From Corylus avellana (Eukaryota; Streptophyta; Magnoliopsida; Fagales; Betulaceae), in the NCBI RefSeq assembly GCF_901000735.1, contig NC_081549.1:19605584-19669583 (forward strand): a stretch of DNA of 64,000 nt, read 5' to 3'. The notes beneath the pieces are model-generated. The model had not been told where the DNA came from, did no database searches, and saw nothing but the letters and a program-made list of their open reading frames with translations. Positions 56,272-64,000 of this stretch are shown here, piece after piece. Within the stretch, counting starts at the first letter, position 1; each line of letters begins with the position of its first letter. A program made the translations under genes and the position numbers.

Positions 56272-56386
56272 GGCAATTTTTTTTTTTTGCATAAATCGCT
56301 CTTCTCACGAAAATAGGTCCCCTTTTGTCAGCATCCCAAATTCGATTGGTCAACCACCAAGTCTCTCTCAACTTTCCCAGCATGCG

Positions 56387-57416
56387 TTTCTAAGCCCGCC
56401 GAAATCTCCTATAAACTGCGTTCTTATTGAACCTCTCTATCTCCACGAAAGGATTATTATGCGTATAAACTACAAAGAGAGAGGTTTAACGGGGGATATT
56501 TTATGCATATTGGCTTTATATAATTTGCTTTTAAGAATTGTAATGATTAAAGTTGGAAGAAAATTAGTCCTCAGTTATCAATTTTATTAAGATTAATGTG
56601 AAAAATGAAAAAAATTGCTAGTTCAAAATTTAGTAGGTTATTAAGTGATTGGATGATTGGAAGATAATTTTTGGGTTCTTATTGTGTTAGCCGAAAATTG
56701 GTACAAGCCTTTGAGTTTGCTCTGACGATCGAAAGTTGGATTGATGCACTAGACGACTCTTTGAGTTTGAGGAATTAATGTGTTGATGATGTTTCGATTA
56801 TGAATTTAGGTAAATAGATGATGATTAACACATATTAGATAACCTATCTAAGGCCTTGCATGTTAGATTTCAATTTATCAATAAGCAAAGAAAATTGGTG
56901 TTTAATGATTAATGAAAGGATTTGAGGTTTCGAATAAGACTTAAAATTTCTTGTAAAAATTGATAATTCTATAATCTTCACTATAAGGATAAGGTGGATT
57001 TATGATGTATTACTTTGGGAGTTTGGGTAAAGTTGGATTCATAAGGACTATAGGATTATTTTTATATATGGTGCGAATTAGTGGATTTAAGGATGATTTT
57101 CTCTGAAGAAATTGCATCAAAATTTTATTGCAGTTCTTTGTTTGAAAGTTGTTTTTCCATAAGTATGATCCATGTTATTGTTTGAGGTAAATAGTTAAAA
57201 AGATTACTATTAGTCAACAAAATTTTTTTAATATCAATATGTTACAATTGTTCACAATCGCTCTGCCTTTAGAACTTGGAGCGTTTCATCATGGACGACA
57301 ATTTTTAAGTAGTAGCCACATGACATGATCCCAAAGTCATTTTTTCCAATCGGAGACATATAATTAGGTTTAGTAAAAACTATGTTGTCTCATGTGATAA
57401 ATATTTTCATCAAAAT

Positions 57417-57456
<40 letters not shown>

Positions 57457-60400
57457 AAAGAGAATTTTCAAAAAATATTTTTAGTCCGTTCCTTCTCATC
57501 ATGTCATTTCCGGTGGAGACATAATTATGGTAAAAATTATAGTCTCCGCTTGTTTCAACGTAAAATATTTTTTTAATTTTTGGCTCATACAAAAAATTAG
57601 CGAGAAAAGAAAATACAAAATTTAAAACCATAAACTATTTTCCAAAACAAAAGAATTCTTTTATTTAAACCAAAAATATTTTCGGTGACATCAAAGACCG
57701 GAAAATACAAAAAAATAAAAACATTTTTCAAAAAATATTTTAAGCAAAAACAAACAAAGTCTAAATTACATGAATTTAGTACACGGTCCTATCGTACAAT
57801 TTTTTGATATAAAACTGTAAAAATCAACTATTAAACTAACACTTATAAATAAATAAAAAATTAATAACTATTTTTTATTATCACATTATTATAATTATGG
57901 CAAACATATAATAATATTACTAAAAATCATATGATTCTTCGTATTATAATTTATAATGATACAAGTTGCAATGACTATGGTCGACACTCCATAGTGGGCG
58001 GATGATGGAATTGGAGGGTAGCGGCCACATGATCACGTTAAGAGCCGCCATTCAAGAAGAAACATGGCAGCATGTGCAAAATAAAAAACGTGTCAATTAT
58101 TGCCACCTGTCATGTCACTCGTCACAGTCACAAATCCTTGCAGTCAATTCAGCTAACTCGTGTTCATTTTGGATTCAATTCCTTCCAATTAAGAATAAAT
58201 TAAAGATTTTTTAATTGTTAATTGTGATTTTTTATTTTAAATTTAATTGTATTTAAAATTATTTAAATCTCGATAAAACAAAAGTTAACATTTAATGTTT
58301 CGGTTATATAAAAATAACTGACATTTTATAGATTATTAAATTTAAAATGAAGTGCCATAATTAATAATTGAAAAATCTCTATTTTCTCTCCAATTAGAAG
58401 GGATCTTAATTGGTTCATTTCTCAGTCCTCCAAGGAAATCCAGTGATCCGTAATTGATTTGTGGCCCTGTGGCAGTCCACCTAAGATACATTGCTCGTCT
58501 GCCTTCTTTTTGTTTTTGTTGTTTTTATCTTTTTCCGAGCAAATGATAAAAATAAAAGCATAAAAAAAAAACATAAAACAAATTAAAAAGTGTTTTTTAA
58601 TATTTATTTTTTATTTTTTAAATCCAAACAGACGTAGAAGGGAAAGGGAGAGGAAAAGAGAGCCAAAGGTATATTACAAAGAGAAGAGAACCCCAAGTGA
58701 TAAGGCTGTGAGCTCAATGATTAACACTTTCAGTCTTTTAAAAAGAGAAAAAAAAAAAAAAAAAAAAAAGTTTTTACTTATATATGTGTGCTAGCTATGA
58801 TTTCCTAATATTCCACAAAGGCCAACCACGTGGGATCTTCATTTCCTAGTTATTTTCTGTTAAAAAGAAACAATTATTTATGAGGAGCCTTGGAAAAGGG
58901 TAACGTGCATTTGTTTTCTTCTTTACATGTAGGTCACACTAAGCGGAGTTCTTTCAATTTCTTGTTGTCTGCACTACTTGATTTATTCTCTACCCTTCCA
59001 TTTAATTTGATTAATTGCATAGAAAGGGATATGATTTTGACTAAATAATCAAAAGAATCATATGGGTGGATTAGTCATGTAATAAAATAAAATAAAAATG
59101 TGTTAGTTCGTGCTCAGTACTAAGTGCATTTTAAATTGTGTGACGGATAACAATAAAAAAAAAGGCTTTTGAAGAAATGAATAAACTGACGAATCAGGTA
59201 AGAAAGTACTTATTTTATGATTCAACAACAATCACTTGAGATGGTGATGCAACTTTAGAGGTTAGTTTAAGGGTAACCTTTAAATTGTTAACCATACCTT
59301 TGGTTAACACAAGAATACTTTTGGATCATTTTATACTGCAATGTAATTGCCTATAATTTGTCATGGATGTGCACCATTTTTTTTTAAAAAAATTTATATA
59401 TGAAGCTTGGATCTCCAAAACTAAAGACATAATTGGCCTAATTGAGCTCATCCTCTGTAGCCTTTAATTTGATCTGTATGGTTTACAAAAAGTCTTCAAA
59501 TTGGAAACGTCAAGGACCCCTTAGAAATTTCATGCATCACCATCAACATTAAAGTTAAAATTAGGAGAAACTTTACTTTATACTCCTGAATTATTACGCG
59601 ATTTGACAAGACCCCAAACTTCAAAACATCTTAATTTGAACTCCTCAACTTTCAATTCCAGTCAATCTGAACCCCTACATCAGATTTAGCCATTAACTTC
59701 TAACGGCAATATTTAAAAAGACCAAAATATCCTTAATTTTTTTTAATATTTTTTATTTTTATTTTTTTTAATTGGCCTAATTGAGCTCATTTTCCAAGGT
59801 TTTTAATTTGCTCTGCATAGTTTTGTTGCGATCCTCTCTTGATTTGGAGAAATAAATTTCTAGGTGATAATTATTTTATGTAATCGTTATTCTTTTTATT
59901 TCCTTCTTAGTGTTGTTTCCACAATAAGCAATATAAGTCAAATCTAGTCATATTAAGTACGAATTTTCATAAGAGTCTTGAATATTAATGAATTGGCCCT
60001 AATTTTTCTTGGGAATATTGTAATAACTCCTCTATTTAAAAATTGTAATGTTATGAATAAAGGAAAGAGAATAATTAATCTAAATTAGCTCTTGCTTTGT
60101 GAGGTCTACGTTTCTTCTAAAAGCCTAAATTATTCCATTACGGACTTAGGTTCGTAGCAAGTTTCTTTCTAGCTTTTTTGAGCAATTACACAGACCCTTC
60201 TCTCCCTTTTATCATAGCTTAAGAGCATATATCAAAAATATTCAAAATAGAATACTTTGGTAGCAACAACTTGAGCGACAATTTCGACAAAAAAAAAAAA
60301 AAAACCAACTTGCTTGATGTTTGAGGTTTTGGCATGGTATACAAAAGTCTTCAAATTGGCAACGTCAAAGAAATTTTAGAGCAGAAATCCAAGACTTTGC

Positions 60401-61925
60401 ATCGACATCAAGGACTACTCACTAAGGAGATCCACAAAACCATACATAAGAAAGAAATATCAAAGTAGAAATGATGAAGATCAAAAATAAATAAATAATT
60501 TAGGCTTCCACTTTTATTTAGAATATTAGTTTTATTTAAGTTATTTGAAATAATTTTATATTTATATTAAATTTTAAGAGTTAGTGTTATTTTATAATTT
60601 AATAATAGGTTTAACCCAAAATTAGTCAACTTAGCTAGGATTAAAATTTGGTCGGTATTCAATTAAGTGTTCTTTTGTATTTCAATAAAAATTAATGAAT
60701 AAACATATTTTGTTCTTTTAAATACTGTTCTTTTGTGGAATGAAAATAATGACAAGGCCCACAAGGGAATAGATGGGAGTCGGCTATTGCTGTGGGGAAT
60801 CATTTGGCTACCATTTGTGTGCTTTTTTTGGGAGAATGAGAATTTTGGAATTTATAAGATTATTATGAAAGAGAATAGCACAGAATCTAATTACCATGGA
60901 CGATTTCCTGGCATGGCAGTAGAGTTTAGAGAGATATATGATTCTGCTTATGAACAGACTTGAAGGTACGCATGCAAGCTAGTCACATGCAGGAGTAGAG
61001 ATGAAAGTTACCCTAAACAGTTTCATAGAAATAATGACAAGGACGGCTGGTTGATGTCGGAGAAGAAATAGAAGTGCGCAAATCGATTTACCATAGCTAT
61101 GACATTTTGACTAGTAAATCTCATTGCTCATATACTTTCTCAGTTTCCAAACACATCTACTCATCATCTAGACGGAGCAATAATATAAGGAGGATTAATT
61201 TTTTTTTAATGTAATGTAACATTTAAAATTATTAATAGATCAAAATTCAATAATTATTATTTCAAATATAATAATAATTTTAAAAATTTGAGATGATATG
61301 AAAATGTTACATTCGCACGTACAATCCTTATCGGATTGGCATGGCCGGGCAGTGAGAGCCCTAGCTCACAAGTTTCCTACAATCAGAAAATCTTGTAGCT
61401 GGTAGCTGAATCTTATAATGGACGATTTCCCGGCATTGTAGTAGAGTGTACCTAAAAATATATGATTCTGCTGCTACTCACAAGTAACATGCAAGGTAAC
61501 TTTCATCAGTTATCCTAAACGGGTGTGTTTGGCGAAGGACTTAAAAAAAAAAAAAAAAGACTATTATTTCTCTTAAAATTAATTTCAACATTCTTACTAT
61601 CTACATTACATTAATTATTTTTTATTATTATTTAAATAAAAATATCGTTATAAAACAATTTTTTCATATGAAAGCCTTATTATTTTCTCACATGAATCAA
61701 ATGTACTTACCATTCTAATTCATTACCTTTTTCAAGTCCTTTGAAAAATATACCGAGAAATGACAAGGGCGGCTAGTAATTGATGTCGGAGAAGAAACGG
61801 GAGGGACCCAAATGGGCAAGCTTTTGACTTTCACCTCATAGAGACGTGGGCAAATCGATTTACCACTGCCTTTTCTTTTGAACCAGCTCATACTTTCTCC
61901 AACACCAAAGCCACACTGCCACAGT
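56387..61925. repeat. Unit 2 counterpart of the D 5' flank and spacer
   Basis: Collinear with 33237-36735 / 40138-43800, then with 45190-46336 and 47288-47810, at clearly lower identity than those two copies have with each other, and with indels (for example extra sequence at 58196-58430). It lacks the solo LTR, the hAT element and the 46337 element. No gene is supported. An orphan-segment copy with broken frame is at 57980-58140. Confidence 0.85.
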
Positions 61926-62300
61926 TAGGGCTGTTAAGTGAGCGAAGCGTCTCGCGAGCAAGCTCGAGCTCGGCTCGCATAAGATCGACTCGTGCTCGAC
62001 TCGAATATTATATGAAGCACTTCGTGAACACAAATCCTAGCTCGAATATTAAACGAAACAAGCTCGGCTCGACTCGGCTAACTCGTGAGCTCGGCTCGTA
62101 TAAGGCTCGCCTCGCTTATTAAGCTCGGCTCGTATATTTTTTATTAAGTAACAAATAACAATATATAATCAACATTACTCATTTACTCAATAATACCAAA
62201 TATATTATATACCTTTGTTTTTTTTTTTGTTATTTATGTATATGTGTGTATATATATTATATATATAATATATGTATATATTAATATAAAAACATATAAG

Positions 62301-62339
<39 letters not shown>

Positions 62340-63331
62340 CATTAATCATTTTATCATATGATATAATCATATAGTACAACCGCACAAGTTATTGTGTCAT
62401 TTAATACAAATATTATAATTAGATAGTTTATACTTTGGAAATTGGAATCGTATATATCACATAATCATTAATCATTATATAATCATATGGTATATCTGCA
62501 TAAGTTATTGTGTTATTTAATCAATACATTATAATTATATACTTTATTCTTATAAAACATATATGATGTATCACATGATCTTAGATCTAAGATAATATTA
62601 ATATTAATATTAATTGTGAGATAATATGATCATAAAATTTAAGTATGAGTATACGACCCTTAGATCATATGAATTTATTACTTAGAGTTTGAGTATTTCG
62701 GTTTTCTTGCTTCTGTTTTGTAATAAGGCTTGGCCACTCGATCTGCCTACTTGGATGTGAACTGAAGTACTGAACTTTGATCCAGATCTTTTAGGTCGTA
62801 GATGTGAATTTTAGTCCAAACCTTCGAGTTGTGGACATGAACTTCATCCTGACTTTTGGGTTGAAGAGGAATTTGCGCTACTTATGCATTGGATTGCGTC
62901 TGTCTTATGTTTGTTTAATGTTCTTTAACATTTTAGTTGATTTTGTATGGATGATTGTGATGTTGGGATTAATCTATTATATTTGTTTAATGTTCTTTAG
63001 CATTTTAGTTGATTTTGTTAGTTTTAATTGTAAGGTTGACATTAATCTGATATGTTTGTTTAATATTCTTTAGTATTTTAAGGTGCAAATTATTTTGGAT
63101 GATTTTTATAATCTAATACATCTAAATTACAAAAAAAAAAAAAACAAAGTCGAGCTCGAGCCTGGCTCGAGATTGAGCAAAATAGTCGAGCTCGAGCAGG
63201 GTACATAGCCTGTCGAGCCGAGCTCGAGCAGCATAGTCGGGCTCGAGCTCGAGCTCGAGCCTGACTCCAAAATAAACGAGCCGAGCCTAGACAGCCAAAG
63301 CTCGCCCAAGCTCGGCTCGTTTACAGCCCTA
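61926..63331. mobile_element. hAT-like element with GAGCTCG-rich ends, 1406 bp
   Basis: Ends TAGGGCTGTTAAGTGAGC and, on the other strand, TAGGGCTGTAAACGAGCC. 8-bp GCCACAGT on the left (61918-61925) and GTCACAGT on the right (63332-63339), 7 of 8 equal. Unit 1 is uninterrupted here (near 47808-47825). Both subterminal regions are packed with GCTCGAGC, CGGCTCG and CGAGCTC motifs in opposite senses; the middle is AT-rich with no transposase. The features fit a nonautonomous hAT. Confidence 0.85.
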
Positions 63332-63793
63332 GTCACAGTACCACACAGTATTCGAGTTCCTGTGAGGAACAACGACAAGACGCATCACCCACCAACTATA
63401 ATAATACTTCTCACTATACAAAAATAACTTTGGCATAACCGGACATTTTTCAAAACCATTGTTTTCTTCAGTAATATTTTCTTGTTGCGTAGTTTTTACA
63501 GACAACCAACCTTTTTAATTGTCCGGTTTTTATTATCGGAAGAGGCATCTCTGACGTGCATGTACACCAGTGTCACAGCGTCCTATGTAATTTGTATAAC
63601 CTTTTTTTTTTTTTTTTTTTCACAACAAAAAATAATGCTGCGCAAAATAGTATTAAGGTAGCTCTTAGCACATCAAAATAATAATATATTAGGAAACGCA
63701 GTGTTTTATTATGTTGAATTTAAACCACAATAAATACATGTGACATATATAGGCCACACTTTAATATCCTAGAGAATTTCTTACGCATTGATT

Positions 63794-64000
63794 CTACAAA
63801 TTCCCCACTCGTCCAATCCTCAAAGAAATTGGAAACTTGACAGTCTTCTGGTCTTGTCCATCTTCAGTACTCCAAGCATGCTTAAATTCCTCAACAACAC
63901 CATCGCTCAAAGGCTCCACACCCTTCTCCCTCGCCGTTTGATACCCTGACCATGATCTTAAGTAGGTGAAATAATGATCCAAATCCATCAATTTTTCAGT
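63794..64000 (-). CDS. SAM-dependent methyltransferase, 3' end only (copy 2)
   Basis: The last 68 codons plus stop of the gene duplicated from 48282-49742, in the same frame and cut by the right edge within TEKLMDLDH. The visible protein is identical to copy 1 in this part (YFTYLRSWSGYQ through RIGRVGNL). Exon 1 and the SAM site are outside the window, so integrity cannot be judged. Confidence 0.85.
   Translation of the reverse strand, partial: TEKLMDLDHYFTYLRSWSGYQTAREKGVEPLSDGVVEEFKHAWSTEDGQDQKTVKFPISLRIGRVGNL

Noticed and set aside
60733..60963. 76-codon plus frame in unit 2
   Set aside because: The matching sequence at 45555-45830 in unit 1 does not keep the frame.
63127..63378. 83-codon minus frame with Ser-rich repeats
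   Set aside because: It is a translation of the GAGCTCG motif array at a transposon end.

Overview
This is nuclear DNA of a flowering plant, most likely a woody eudicot. It is AT-rich, with introns, LTR retrotransposons, MITEs, hAT and Mutator-type elements. The species cannot be fixed from the sequence alone. Two runs of exactly 100 N (11056-11155 and 36736-36835) mark scaffold joins of unknown size. All convincing host genes lie on the minus strand.

The core is a tandem array of L-type lectin receptor kinases, closest in style to the LecRK-IV clade. I label them A (cut by the left edge, ATG at 835), B (7456-9483), C (13571-15571), A' (18194-20221), B' (23084-25111), D (30018-32030) and D' (54259-56271). 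Each intact copy is an uninterrupted reading frame: signal peptide, legume-lectin ectodomain, one transmembrane helix, and an RD-type Ser/Thr kinase with all catalytic motifs. They are probably plasma-membrane receptors linking extracellular cues to cytosolic phosphorylation.

Two layers of duplication explain the layout. On the left, the pair A-B (about 1-10290) matches A'-B' (about 18000-26490), including the spacer sequences between the genes. C is the diverged member, and a stretch of C-type upstream sequence directly at the first gap suggests that another LecRK is hidden there. On the right, a larger unit holding one LecRK and one SAM-dependent methyltransferase is present twice: about 26.5-49.8 kb (D plus an intact two-exon methyltransferase) and about 51.2 kb to beyond the right edge (D' plus the 3' end of a second methyltransferase).

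Because the units are paralogous, one copy often shows the empty site of an insertion in the other. This dates and delimits several mobile elements: a solo LTR with a nested foldback MITE 102 bp upstream of the D start codon, a 1.38-kb hAT-like element (43806-45189), a 0.95-kb TIR element (46337-47287) and a 1.4-kb GAGCTCG-rich hAT-like element (61926-63331). Between A and B lies a Pack-MULE (5317-6350) with a perfect 9-bp target duplication, carrying the 5' coding end of a CYP84A/ferulate-5-hydroxylase-like P450. It sits inside a Helitron-like repeat.

A 3563-bp tract ending at the second gap (33173-36735) recurs with no length change and almost no substitutions at 40074-43636. The second copy is joined, inside an LTR, to an internally deleted Ty3/Gypsy-like retrotransposon (37527-40132). 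This looks like an uncollapsed haplotype or contig overlap rather than an old duplication, so the gene order around 33-43 kb should be treated with caution.
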